From: Curtobacterium sp. ISL-83 | Lineage (GTDB): Bacteria; Actinomycetota; Actinomycetes; Actinomycetales; Microbacteriaceae | Assembly: GCF_018613895.1 (NCBI RefSeq) | Contig: NZ_JAGGPH010000007.1 | Span: forward strand, 620,001 to 684,000 | Reading direction: 5' to 3' | DNA length: 64,000 nucleotides | Part shown: positions 1 through 8,274 of the stretch, in pieces | How the letters are laid out: every line of letters begins with the position of its first letter | Position numbering within the stretch: position 1 is the first letter of the stretch | Made by a program: the position numbers and the translations under genes | Notes under the pieces: generated by a model | The model's database searches: none | Seen by the model: only the letters and a program-made list of their open reading frames with translations | Told to the model about the DNA's origin: nothing

Positions 1-1
1 C

Positions 2-691
2 TGGCGCCGCCGCGCTGCCGTGATCGGGGTGCTGCTGCTCATCGTCGTGGTGGTCGTGCTCATCGTCGTGGGACGGGGGAACGGAGCGACCTCGGCGGCT
101 GAACGGTCGGCGTCCGCCAGCGCGCGGCCCGCGGTGTCAGCAGGGGCGCCCGGGTCCGGGTCGGCTGGAGCCGGGTCGGCCGGGGCCGTGACCGGTGCTG
201 GGGCGGGCACTGCTGCCTCCGCATCGGCGGCTCCCTCGGCGGGTGCCACGACGGCCGCCGGTGCCGGGTCGGCCACGAGCGGCGACGGGAGCACCTGCAC
301 GAAGGACCAGATCGACCTGGTGCCCGTGCTGGACAAGACGCGCTACGGACCGACCGAGGACCCGAAGGTCGCGATGTCCATCAAGAACACCGGGACGAGT
401 GCCTGCCACATGGACCTCGGGTCGTCGCAGCAGGTCCTGACGATCAGCTCCGGCCAGGAGCAGTACTGGTCGTCGAAGGACTGCCAGACCGGTGGGACGC
501 ACCAGGACGTCACGATCAAGGCCGGGCAGACGCTGACCACGCCGGCGATCGCCTGGGACCGGACGCGCTCGTCGACGTCGACGTGCGAGTCGTCACGGCC
601 GGCGGTGACGGGAGGCGGTGCGAGCTACCACCTGCAGGTGGCGGTGGGGAGCATCTCGTCGAAGGCGTCGGCGCAGTTCATCCTGGGCTGA
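2..691 (+). CDS. Membrane-anchored protein with extracellular domain, 5' partial
   Basis: The reading frame is open to the left edge of the window. The first visible codons give an Arg-rich stretch (WRRRAAV) leading into a hydrophobic helix (about 17 residues of Val/Leu/Ile). The GTG at 20 therefore probably lies inside the gene and the true start is outside. After the membrane segment comes a long Ala/Gly/Ser linker, then a compact C-terminal domain of about 130 residues with four Cys, starting near TCTKDQIDL. This looks like an N-in, C-out anchored protein with an exposed beta-rich domain. I do not recognise a named family; a DUF4232-like domain is possible but unproven. The Ala/Ser linker is typical of actinobacterial surface proteins. 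Confidence 0.6.
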   Translation, partial: WRRRAAVIGVLLLIVVVVVLIVVGRGNGATSAAERSASASARPAVSAGAPGSGSAGAGSAGAVTGAGAGTAASASAAPSAGATTAAGAGSATSGDGSTCTKDQIDLVPVLDKTRYGPTEDPKVAMSIKNTGTSACHMDLGSSQQVLTISSGQEQYWSSKDCQTGGTHQDVTIKAGQTLTTPAIAWDRTRSSTSTCESSRPAVTGGGASYHLQVAVGSISSKASAQFILG

Positions 692-775
692 TGAAGGAGC
701 CGCTGGGCTGACGGAGGAGCCGCGCTCATCCGGCCGGCCGGTGTCCGTGCTTGGGGCTCTGCCGGGGTCTGTGCT

Positions 776-812
776 TGTGCTTGTGCGTGTGCGTGTGCGT
801 GTGCGTGTGCCA
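776..812. repeat. GTGCGT hexamer microsatellite
   Basis: A run of about five GTGCGT/GTGCTT-like hexamers lies in the non-coding gap between the first gene and cspA. The alternating purine/pyrimidine pattern could favour Z-DNA or slipped-strand length change. No gene depends on it visibly. Confidence 0.6.
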
Positions 813-879
813 GTGCCCGTGCCGGCGGATCGACGCGTCATCGCGGACCCCGCTCGGCTTCATGTCCCGGGACATGCAA

Positions 880-915
880 AACGGGCCCGCCGTCCCGGAG
901 GACGACGGACCCGTT
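880..915 (-). terminator. Intrinsic terminator of cspA
   Basis: Read on the minus strand, a 16-bp stem (arms 900-915 and 880-895, two G-U pairs) with a 4-base loop is followed by four T. It lies 18 bases after the cspA stop codon. Confidence 0.8.
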
Positions 916-932
916 CAGCTCAGCTGATGTGA

Positions 933-1139
933 TCAGCCGATGACGACGATGTTCTCCGCCTGCGGGCCCTTACGGCCCTCAGTGATGTCGAACTCGACCT
1001 TCTGGTTCTCCTCGAGCGACTTGTAGCCATTGCCACCAATCGCGGAGAAGTGAGCGAAGACGTCAGCGCTGCCGTCGTCCGGGGCGATGAACCCGAAGCC
1101 CTTTTCGTTGTTGAACCACTTCACGGTACCAGTTGCCAT
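933..1139 (-). CDS. cspA: Cold shock protein, CspA family
   Basis: A 68-residue single OB-fold protein that binds single-stranded RNA/DNA and acts as an RNA chaperone in the cytoplasm. Both RNA-binding motifs are intact: RNP1 KGFGFI at residues 13-18 and RNP2 DVFAHF at 26-31, with the usual W8/F9 aromatic pair. Length matches the family (65-70). The ATG at 1139 is preceded by a clear AAGGA 8-10 bases upstream. The approximately 230 bases before it are gene-free and would hold the long 5' leader usual in cold-shock genes, although no specific element could be identified. A strong terminator follows directly, so it is monocistronic. Confidence 0.95.
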   Translation of the reverse strand: MATGTVKWFNNEKGFGFIAPDDGSADVFAHFSAIGGNGYKSLEENQKVEFDITEGRKGPQAENIVVIG

Positions 1140-1370
1140 AACGGCGTTTCCTTACTTCAAATGCAGTCGAAATGCGCCACGCGGGACAGTGCCGGCGAGG
1201 CGGGTGCAGGGCCATCCAGCCCGAAGACCAACGACCAAGTGGGTTCCCAACGCGCTGATCGGCGCAGAGAACGTGGACTCCCGCCGAAGCGGTTGACACC
1301 ACCGTAGCGTGGATCGCGGCCGTTGGGGAACCCCATGTCGCTGATCGGCCAAGAATCTGGTGGACTAGGG

Positions 1371-1757
1371 GTGATGGCATACAAGGAACAGCGCTTCCGG
1401 AGCGAGCAGCTCGAGGAAGCGCTCGCGCAGCAGGACGTCGCCGCGGTCGCGTACGCACTGCGGAACGACATCGTGATCGTGCCCCGGCTCGTGACGGGCA
1501 AGAAGGACATGCAGGTGCGGGTGTTCGGCCGGGAGGGGACGGAGCAGCGCATCCTGCTCCTGTTCTCCTCTGCCGACACGTACACCGCGATGGTGCCCGA
1601 CGAGAAGATCCGTCAGGTGATGGTCTACGACGGGCCGAGGCTCGAGGAGTTCCTCGCCGCACACCTGGAGACGCTCGAGGCGGTGTTCTTCGACATCGCG
1701 GGACCCCACACCATGCAGTCGACGCCCCAGGACCTGCTCGCCGCGCTCCGCGCCTGA
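1371..1757 (+). CDS. SseB-like domain protein (function unknown)
   Basis: About 128 residues, soluble, with no signal peptide. The fold pattern (ALRNDIVIVPRLV, then a strand/turn leading to FSSADTYTAMVP and a C-terminal helix PQDLLAALRA) resembles the SseB N-terminal domain common as a short single-domain protein in actinobacteria. The frame is open from 1323, but GTG 1371/ATG 1374 is the better start because an AGGGG run sits just before it and the upstream codons look non-coding. It converges with radA, whose stop lies 13 bases away on the other strand. Family assignment is from general resemblance only. Confidence 0.6.
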   Translation: MMAYKEQRFRSEQLEEALAQQDVAAVAYALRNDIVIVPRLVTGKKDMQVRVFGREGTEQRILLLFSSADTYTAMVPDEKIRQVMVYDGPRLEEFLAAHLETLEAVFFDIAGPHTMQSTPQDLLAALRA

Positions 1758-1770
1758 GCGCGGAAGCGCG

Positions 1771-3132
1771 TCAGAACGCGTTGTCGAGTTCGCGTTCCCG
1801 GGGCGACTTCGCCAGCGAGAACGCGACACGCAGGGCTTCGCGGAGGTGCTCCGAGTCCGACCCCAACACGGTCGTGAACCCGAGTCGAGCGGCTTCGCTC
1901 CGGCGTTGCTTGGTCCCGGTCGCGGGTCGGATCTCGCCGGCCAGGCTGATCTCGCCCACCGCCGCCAACGTGTGGGGGTACGGGCGATCGCGAGCGGCGC
2001 TGGCGAGTGCGAGCGCGATCGCCAGGTCGGCCCCGGGCTCGGTGAGCTTCATGCCGCCGACCGTGGAGACGTAGACGTCGGCGTCGGACAGCTTCAAGCC
2101 CGCGCGTCGTTCGAGCACCGCGAGGAGCATCGCCACGCGGGAGGCGTCGACCCCGTTCACGACCCGGCGCGGTTGCGGTGCCGAACTCGGCACGACGAGG
2201 GCCTGCACCTCGACCGGGAGGGCCCGCCGGCCCTCGAGCGCGACCGTCACGCACGTGCCGGAGACCGGCGTGCTGTTGCGGGACATGAACAGGCCACTCG
2301 GATCGGGGACTTCGCGGATGCCGTCGCCGGTCATGTCGAAGCACCCGACCTCGTCCGTCGGGCCGAAGCGGTTCTTGAGCGCCCGCACGAAGCGGAGCGC
2401 CGTCTGCCGGTCGCCCTCGAAGTGGCAGACGACGTCGACGAGGTGCTCGAGCAGCCGTGGACCGGCGATCGTGCCGTCCTTCGTGACGTGTCCGACGATC
2501 AGGACGGGCAGCGCGCGGTCCTTCGCGACGCGGATCAGGGTCGACGCGACCTCGCGCACCTGGGACGTGCCGCCGGCGATGCCGTCGATCGTGCTCGACG
2601 AGATCGTCTGCACCGAGTCGGCGATGAGCAGGTCCGGCTTGACCTGGTCGATCTGCCCGAGGATGACGCCGAGGTCGACCTCGCTCGCCAGGTACAGGTC
2701 GTCGTGCATGGCGCCGGTCCGCTCGGCGCGGAGACGGACCTGGTCCACGGATTCCTCGGCGCTGACGTACAGGACCCGCTTGCCCTCTGCGGCAGCGCGG
2801 GAGGCGACCTCGAGCAACAGGGTCGACTTGCCCACGCCCGGCTCGCCGGACAGGAGCACGGCTGCGCCGGGGACGATCCCGCCGCCGAGCACGCGGTCGA
2901 ACTCGCCGATGCCGGACCGCCACCGCTGGACGGACGTGCCACGGGCCTCCGTGATCGGACGCGCGATGCGGGCGCCGGTGACGGCGACCGCCGTCGTGCC
3001 GCGGGAACTGGCGGACGCGGCGGAGGTGTCCTCCACCGAACCCCACGTCTGGCACTCGCCACAGCGGCCGACCCACTTCACGCTGGTCCAGCCGCACTCG
3101 GTGCAACGGTAGAGGGATTGCGGGCGGGCCAT
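1771..3132 (-). CDS. radA: DNA repair protein RadA (Sms)
   Basis: A 453-residue, RecA-like ATPase that promotes branch migration of recombination intermediates. Domains in order: N-terminal C4 zinc finger (C10, C13, C24, C27); RecA-type ATPase with Walker A GEPGVGKST at 96-104; the RadA signature KNRFG near residue 250; and a C-terminal Lon-protease-like domain (DADVYVSTVGGMKLTEPG...) without evident protease role. Length equals the bacterial norm of about 455. The ATG at 3132 lies immediately before the zinc finger. It is followed on the same strand by no close gene; the SGNH hydrolase lies 9 bases upstream, also on the minus strand, so the two may be co-transcribed. Confidence 0.97.
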   Translation of the reverse strand: MARPQSLYRCTECGWTSVKWVGRCGECQTWGSVEDTSAASASSRGTTAVAVTGARIARPITEARGTSVQRWRSGIGEFDRVLGGGIVPGAAVLLSGEPGVGKSTLLLEVASRAAAEGKRVLYVSAEESVDQVRLRAERTGAMHDDLYLASEVDLGVILGQIDQVKPDLLIADSVQTISSSTIDGIAGGTSQVREVASTLIRVAKDRALPVLIVGHVTKDGTIAGPRLLEHLVDVVCHFEGDRQTALRFVRALKNRFGPTDEVGCFDMTGDGIREVPDPSGLFMSRNSTPVSGTCVTVALEGRRALPVEVQALVVPSSAPQPRRVVNGVDASRVAMLLAVLERRAGLKLSDADVYVSTVGGMKLTEPGADLAIALALASAARDRPYPHTLAAVGEISLAGEIRPATGTKQRRSEAARLGFTTVLGSDSEHLREALRVAFSLAKSPRERELDNAF

Positions 3133-3141
3133 GGCTCGAGG

Positions 3142-4107
3142 TTAGGCGGCTCCGCCGACATCCCCGGCGTCAGGAGCGGCGTGGTCCGGCAGCGAGACCG
3201 ACCCCGTCACGCGCTGCCGCAGCCGTTCGACGGCACCGGGACGGCCGAGGTGCTCGATGCCGTCCGCGCCGTCGAGGTCCTGCTCGGCGCGGGCCGTCGC
3301 CACCGACCCGGCTTCGCTCCCGAGCTCTTCCGCTTCGCGCGCGGACAGGTAGTGCCGGATCGCGGCGACGGTGTCCACCCGGGCGTCGACCGCCGGCTCG
3401 AACGCGCTCGCCCAGATCTCGTACCCGCGGTCGTTCGGGTGGAACAGGTCCCCGTAGCTGTTGAAGAAGGTGCGCCGGACGCCGACCCGCTTCGTGATGA
3501 CGTGCAGTGGCGCGACCGTGAGGCCGAGTTCGTCCGCAACGCGGTGCACGATCTCGTTCGCGACCGCGACCTTGCGCTCGCGATCCGGCACGAACATGCA
3601 CGGCAGCTCCGCCACGATTGCGTGCGACGGCACCGCGCTGTAGATCTCGCGGAGGTTGCGCTCGAACTTGTCCGGGTCGAAGTCGGCGATGTCGTTCGCA
3701 CCGATCGACACCGTGCAGATGTCGGGCGTGTAGTTGCGGAGCTTCGGGAGCTGGTCCTTCTTCGCGCCCCACGTCGTCGAGCCCGAGACGCTCAGGTTCA
3801 CCACCCGCACGGACATCTGCGACCGGTGCCGGATCCGTCGGGCCAGCAGCCCAACGTAGCCGCGAGCGGGTGCCGTCGCGCCGACCCCCTGGGCAGCGGA
3901 GTCACCGATCGCCAGGTAGGTGATCTGCCCCTCGTGCTGCAGGTGCTCACGCCACCAGTCGGCGTGCACGGGGAGCATGTCGACCACGCGCTGCGATGCC
4001 GCTCGTTGCCCGCGGATGCCGGCACGTGCGCCGAACAGGCCGGCACCGACGACGGCGAGGCTGCCGGCGATCGATGTGGTCAGGGCGACGATGGTGCGGG
4101 TTCTCAT
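3142..4107 (-). CDS. Secreted SGNH/GDSL hydrolase
   Basis: A lipase/esterase-like hydrolase of the SGNH superfamily, probably exported. The start at ATG 4107 gives a good signal peptide or anchor (MRTRTIVALTTSIAGSLAVV, then small residues); a GTG at 4146 would add 13 residues. Block I (nucleophile) is IGDSAAQG with Ser70, block III is SIGANDI with the Gly-Ala-Asn oxyanion residues, and block V is HPNDRGYEIWA, which supplies the His and its helper. The last 75 residues are acidic and Ala-rich and outside the catalytic fold. The substrate cannot be read from sequence; acyl groups on cell-surface carbohydrate or lipid are usual. Confidence 0.85.
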   Translation of the reverse strand: MRTRTIVALTTSIAGSLAVVGAGLFGARAGIRGQRAASQRVVDMLPVHADWWREHLQHEGQITYLAIGDSAAQGVGATAPARGYVGLLARRIRHRSQMSVRVVNLSVSGSTTWGAKKDQLPKLRNYTPDICTVSIGANDIADFDPDKFERNLREIYSAVPSHAIVAELPCMFVPDRERKVAVANEIVHRVADELGLTVAPLHVITKRVGVRRTFFNSYGDLFHPNDRGYEIWASAFEPAVDARVDTVAAIRHYLSAREAEELGSEAGSVATARAEQDLDGADGIEHLGRPGAVERLRQRVTGSVSLPDHAAPDAGDVGGAA

Positions 4108-4249
4108 GCAGCCGACGGTACGCGCGCCAGATCGTGCCGACCTCACGCTCCGCTGGGCTGTGGATGAAGGGTTCCGAGGCCCCTCCTGTGGAGGGTGGGC
4201 CGAGGTCGGGCGGTGCGTCGGGCCTCCTGGATCGTGTAAACTCTCTCCC

Positions 4250-4339
4250 GGTACCGTGTCCGAGCGGCCGAAGGATCATGTCTCGAAAACATGTGTGGGG
4301 GCAACTCCACCGTGGGTTCAAATCCCACCGGTACCGCCA
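4250..4339 (+). tRNA. serT-like: tRNA-Ser, anticodon CGA
   Basis: A 90-base class II tRNA with encoded CCA. The acceptor GGTACCG pairs with CGGTACC. The anticodon stem catgt/acatg encloses loop ctcgaaa, giving anticodon CGA (reads UCG). A long variable arm (gtgggggcaactccac) marks it as Ser. The T loop is ggttcaaatcc. The 3' end forms the left edge of a 109-bp direct repeat, see that entry. Confidence 0.97.
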
Positions 4340-4442
4340 CGGGGTAGGTCGTGGATCGTCTCGCCACGATGCATGACCACCTCGAGAAGAAGAGCCCCTG
4401 ACCTCGGTCGGGGGCTCTTCTCGTTTACGGGTACGGGTGCGG
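4334..4442. repeat. 109-bp direct repeat, copy 1 (tRNA-Ser end, att-like)
   Basis: This stretch holds the last 6 bases of tRNA-Ser (CCGCCA), its spacer and its terminator. It is repeated at 16521-16629 with only two substitutions (at atgCatg and accAcc). Duplication of a tRNA 3' end in this way is the signature of site-specific island integration, though no integrase gene is seen in between. Confidence 0.85.
4388..4421 (+). terminator. Terminator of tRNA-Ser
   Basis: An 11-bp perfect stem (agaagagcccc/ggggctcttct) with a 12-base loop, then cgttta. It is part of the duplicated segment. Confidence 0.75.
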
Positions 4443-4711
4443 GTTCGCGGCTCCATGGAGGTTGATCGGGGCTCCCAGCCTTCCGTCGGTGCCGGACTCT
4501 GGATCGCGTGGTGTCCGTCTTCGAGTGCGTCGTCACATGGTGGACGGACCGCGGTGTGCGTGGGCGGAGCGCTTTGAAGCGTCGGTGCGACGAGCTATCA
4601 GGAGAGGGTTCGGGGGGCCCTTGGGCCTGGCGCTCGCGTCGCGGTAAACGACCGTCCCGCTTGACGTGCCCCAGATCTTGAGCGCTGACGCACCGACCCG
4701 TGCGCGACGAG

Positions 4712-4751
4712 ACGGGAAGAGCCCCAGGCATGGGCCCGGGGCTCTTCCCGT
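4712..4751. terminator. Terminator hairpin downstream of the LamG protein gene
   Basis: A 14-bp perfect stem (acgggaagagcccc/ggggctcttcccgt) with a 12-base loop, 8 bases beyond the stop of the minus-strand gene at 4759. Confidence 0.7.
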
Positions 4752-4758
4752 GGGTGTG

Positions 4759-7700
4759 TCAGAAGCCCCCGGTGAGGTTGCCGCTCGACGAAAGGTTGGT
4801 CATCTGCGTGCTGGAGACGATGCCCGGGAACACGACTGGGTCGAGGACCTGACCGGCGAAGAGATCCCCGGTTTCGCCGTTGACCATTGCGGAGCCGACC
4901 ATGAACGGTCCCGTCGGTGCAGTGTCCGACGTCGGGAGGCTGAAGGGGGCCACCGCGTTGGAGTTCGTTCCCGTCGCGAGGGCGCCGTTCACGTACAGGC
5001 GGAGTTGATGGTTCACGGCGTCCCATTGGAGGGCGACGTAGTTCCAGTTCTCTCCGGGTCCATCGCTGAGTGCGAACGAAGACGTTGCGCATGCCGATGA
5101 GGAGGCAGTCTGCGCTTTGATGCATCCTTCGAGGAGCGTTCCGTCGACCTTGATCAGGAACGTGTACGTCGAATCGCTGTTCTGTGACACGGCGGTGTAG
5201 GCGTGGTGAGCTGCGCTCGCTTCGGCAGGGTCGATCCACGCCGCCGCCGTGAAGCTCTTCGTCGTGTCGACAACGGGGCCCGTTGTGGCCGTGACGGTTT
5301 GCTCGGCGAAGTAACCGAGCAGCGATTCAACGGTTCGGCCTTCACAGTTCGCCGAGTGGGAGTCGAAATGGTCCGCGCCGCTGTAGCAGCGGTACACGGC
5401 CACAGGCTTCAGGGGTGCGGGGACGGCGCTGGCGGTCTTCCACGCGTAGCCGAGCGCGGAACCAGTTGCACCGGTGCCTTCGCAGGTGCTGGAGCTGGAC
5501 GTCATGTTGCCGTTCGAGACAGCGCACGAATACAGCGCCGTCAGCCCGGTCCCCGTCTGTCCGGGGGAGAGGAGGTCTCCGAGACTCATCTCGAAGTGCG
5601 ACCCGGAGGGCGCGCTGCCGTTGATGACTGCGGAGTGGTAGTCGCCGTTGAACCGGTTGATGCTGACCAGTGGAACGGACGAGTTGAAGTCCAACCCTCG
5701 TGTGGCGTGCGGTCCGTTGAACGTTCCCCCCGGAAGCCCGGTCGTGGTGTTCCCACCGACGGTGAGAGGTACGGGTGAGACGGTGTTGCCGTCGTCGAGG
5801 GTGGTCGGTGCCGTCTGGCTGCCCACAGTCCACGCGTGACCGGTGTCGATCGCTACTGCTGGGTCGTTGGCAGCATTGTCGAACTCGAGTCCCGTCGATG
5901 CCGAGTGTCCTGCTGCATCGACGGACACGTTGCCGGCCTTGTCGTAGGTGGCCACCCAAAGTGTCGACGTGGTATCGGTGGGCGCGAGGGTCAATGTCGC
6001 AGAGGTGCTCGACGTGGCGCAGATGCCGGTGACCGGGCCGTTGGCGAAGGTGCAGGTCGTGTCCGACTGTGGCGTGATGGTGGCCGGCGGTAGCGGTGCA
6101 GGTGACGTCAGGGCAGTTGAGGTCCACCAGTAGGCCACGGTCCTGATCGCATCGGTGGCAGCGTAATTGATCGTGACGCTGACGGGCTTCCCGATCGTGG
6201 AGGAGGACAGATCGGGGCTCGTCACCTGAGGCAGCGATGGGCCGGCGTTCTTCACCGTGAAGTAGCACCACGGCGACCAAGGGCTGGAGTCGTGCCCGTC
6301 GTTGCTCATCGCACGGTAGGCAAGGGCCGTGGGCGTGTTCGAATCGAACGTTCCCTTCGGAAGTACTGCGGACTGTGTCCCTTGCGCAGCAGACTGCACG
6401 GTGAGGGCCTTCAGGCGGGTGCTGAGGGCGTTCGTTGCAGCGATTTCGAACGTCGACGTCAACGTTCCGGGGTCCGGGTCGGACGCGTTCATCTGCAATG
6501 TGATCGACTGCGCATGGTTGTTCACAAAGGACGGCGCGCTTGGGCTGGTGGCGCAGCTCCGCTCCGGCGACGTCATCTGCAGTGCGGTGGGAGTCCGCGG
6601 CGGGTTGTTGTAGGTGACGGTGAGGCGGGCGTTGTTGTTGAAATGCTTCCGAGAGATGCTTCCCTCGTCGGTCGATCGCAGGCCGATCTGGAAGGTGGAG
6701 CTCTTCGCGGCGGCGATGTCGGTCATACCGTTTGTGACGTCCCAGCCGACGCTCGTCGGGGAGATCCCGCACCCGCCGGTGGAGGTGAAGTTCTGGGTGT
6801 CGAGCTTCTCGCGCCAGAGGTTCGGGTCGCCGTTCCAGGTGAACCCTGCCGTTCCGGGCCCGTAGCGCCACGCTTCGACGGGGACCGCGCTGCAGCTGTA
6901 CGTTGCGACTGCGCCGAATTGTGCGGTGAGGATGTGCTTGCCGGCGAGTGCCGCCGTGTTGAACTCCCAGAAGGCACGGGACAGGTAGGTCGTGCCGTCC
7001 TGCTGGGCGTAGCCGACGCTCTGGTAGCCCGCGGGGGAGCCGTCAAGGTAGGACTGGGTCGGGTAAGCGCGGTCGGTGAACCAGAAGTGCTGCTGTCCTG
7101 CGGACCAGTCCGGGTCGATGTAGAGGGGGTAGTCAGCGTTCGCAGTCGGCGCCTGTGCAACGTCGAGCGTGATCGAGTCGCCGCTGGCGGTGTGGGGAAG
7201 CGGCTTCGGGATCGCGGCGCCTCCCGGCCCGTCCTCGTCGCCAGCGTGGGAGGAGTCCCACCAGGTCGGCTTGGACGCGGTCAGCGCGGAGCCGTCCGCT
7301 GCGGTTGCCGTTGCCGCTGTGGAGGATTCCTTCACGTCGGCCCCGTGCAGGGCCAGCTCGACCGCCTGCAAGTCCGGGTTCGCCGCCGCTTGTTCGTCCT
7401 TGACGACGAAGACCTCGCTCATCCCCGTCGCGGTTGCCTCCAGGCGGAGGTCGACGCCAGGCAGGACATCACCGTACGTCGCGTCGGCGCCGTCGAGCGT
7501 CGGCGTCGGAAGGTCTCCGCCGTCCGGCCAGGCTTCGGAAACCCATTGGCCGGTAGGAGTCTGTACGCGGGCGAGGACGTCGCTTCCGCCATCGGAGAAC
7601 TGGACGGGTGAGAGCGTCGCGGCGGGCTCGACCCAGTCACCGTTCTGCTGCAGATCAGTGTCGATCTTTACCCACTCGCCGTCCTGCTGCACCCGCGTGG

Positions 7701-8040
7701 GCTCGGTGGTCTGTGTGAGCTGCAGCGTGCCATCGGGTTCAGCGGTGACCTGTGAGGTCGGTGTTGTGGTGCCTTCAACGACAACCTCGTTGCCAGAGGC
7801 TTGCGCATCAGCGGAGGCCGCCTGCTCCGGTGTTTCGGAGGCCGAAGAGGCAGCGGTGGTGGCCGTTTCTGTTTCCGCGTGCGCTGCTAGCGGTTGTACG
7901 GCGAATGCGATCGCAGCGATCGCGGTGATGACGGATACGGAAAGCGAACGCCGCAAGAGGACCCCAACCTTTAAAACGGTGGTCCGGAAGTTTCCGGACG
8001 TCGAAACCGTAGCGATTCCAGGGAAATCTCCGTGGCCCAC
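4759..8040 (-). CDS. Secreted DNRLRE/LamG-domain protein, RHS partner
   Basis: A large exported protein of up to 1093 residues. The Sec signal is LRRSLSVSVITAIAAIAFAV ending near AHAET. GTG 8040 is the longest start, but it lacks a ribosome site and leaves a 28-residue extra leader. TTG at 7956, with AAGG 11 bases before it, would give a textbook signal peptide. After a Thr/Ala linker comes the block VLPGVDLRLEATATGMSEVF, typical of actinobacterial RHS-associated proteins. Next is a DNRLRE-like region (about 330-460, AFWEFNTAALAGKHI), then Ig-like segments, and a C-terminal LamG jellyroll (about 930-1093). It is divergent from the RHS gene across 234 bases, which suggests joint regulation. 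A role in surface display or delivery of the RHS protein is inference. Confidence 0.8.
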   Translation of the reverse strand: MGHGDFPGIATVSTSGNFRTTVLKVGVLLRRSLSVSVITAIAAIAFAVQPLAAHAETETATTAASSASETPEQAASADAQASGNEVVVEGTTTPTSQVTAEPDGTLQLTQTTEPTRVQQDGEWVKIDTDLQQNGDWVEPAATLSPVQFSDGGSDVLARVQTPTGQWVSEAWPDGGDLPTPTLDGADATYGDVLPGVDLRLEATATGMSEVFVVKDEQAAANPDLQAVELALHGADVKESSTAATATAADGSALTASKPTWWDSSHAGDEDGPGGAAIPKPLPHTASGDSITLDVAQAPTANADYPLYIDPDWSAGQQHFWFTDRAYPTQSYLDGSPAGYQSVGYAQQDGTTYLSRAFWEFNTAALAGKHILTAQFGAVATYSCSAVPVEAWRYGPGTAGFTWNGDPNLWREKLDTQNFTSTGGCGISPTSVGWDVTNGMTDIAAAKSSTFQIGLRSTDEGSISRKHFNNNARLTVTYNNPPRTPTALQMTSPERSCATSPSAPSFVNNHAQSITLQMNASDPDPGTLTSTFEIAATNALSTRLKALTVQSAAQGTQSAVLPKGTFDSNTPTALAYRAMSNDGHDSSPWSPWCYFTVKNAGPSLPQVTSPDLSSSTIGKPVSVTINYAATDAIRTVAYWWTSTALTSPAPLPPATITPQSDTTCTFANGPVTGICATSSTSATLTLAPTDTTSTLWVATYDKAGNVSVDAAGHSASTGLEFDNAANDPAVAIDTGHAWTVGSQTAPTTLDDGNTVSPVPLTVGGNTTTGLPGGTFNGPHATRGLDFNSSVPLVSINRFNGDYHSAVINGSAPSGSHFEMSLGDLLSPGQTGTGLTALYSCAVSNGNMTSSSSTCEGTGATGSALGYAWKTASAVPAPLKPVAVYRCYSGADHFDSHSANCEGRTVESLLGYFAEQTVTATTGPVVDTTKSFTAAAWIDPAEASAAHHAYTAVSQNSDSTYTFLIKVDGTLLEGCIKAQTASSSACATSSFALSDGPGENWNYVALQWDAVNHQLRLYVNGALATGTNSNAVAPFSLPTSDTAPTGPFMVGSAMVNGETGDLFAGQVLDPVVFPGIVSSTQMTNLSSSGNLTGGF

Positions 8041-8173
8041 TTACGGGGGGTCTACGGAGTGCTTGCAGCCGCACTTCCGCGTCAGTTCGCCTCACGCCGT
8101 CTGGAAAGTTTGAATATGAACGTGCTTAAAGGATTGTTGGGTGGAGCGGCGGAATCCTGCGGAATCCGGCAGG

Positions 8174-8196
8174 TCCACCCCTGTTTGGGGGGTGGA
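8174..8196. promoter_or_regulatory. Palindrome in the LamG/RHS divergent promoter region
   Basis: An 8-bp inverted repeat (tccacccc/ggggtgga, 7-base loop), bracketed by ggaatcc and its complement ggattcc, lies in the 234-bp gap between the two divergent starts. It could be a regulator site serving both genes. No trustworthy -10/-35 pair could be fixed. Confidence 0.35.
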
Positions 8197-8274
8197 TTCC
8201 TGTGACGAGTCTCTCGCTAACATTCAACTGCGCTGAACACGCGTTTTTGCGCACAGATGGAAAAAGGGGAAGCT

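Noticed and set aside
1140-1370. Cold-shock leader or riboswitch upstream of cspA
   Set aside because: A long leader is plausible, but no cold box or defined structure could be recognised by eye.
1846-4167. A 773-codon plus-strand open frame over radA and the SGNH gene
   Set aside because: It is antisense to two well-supported genes and has the composition of a GC-rich shadow frame.
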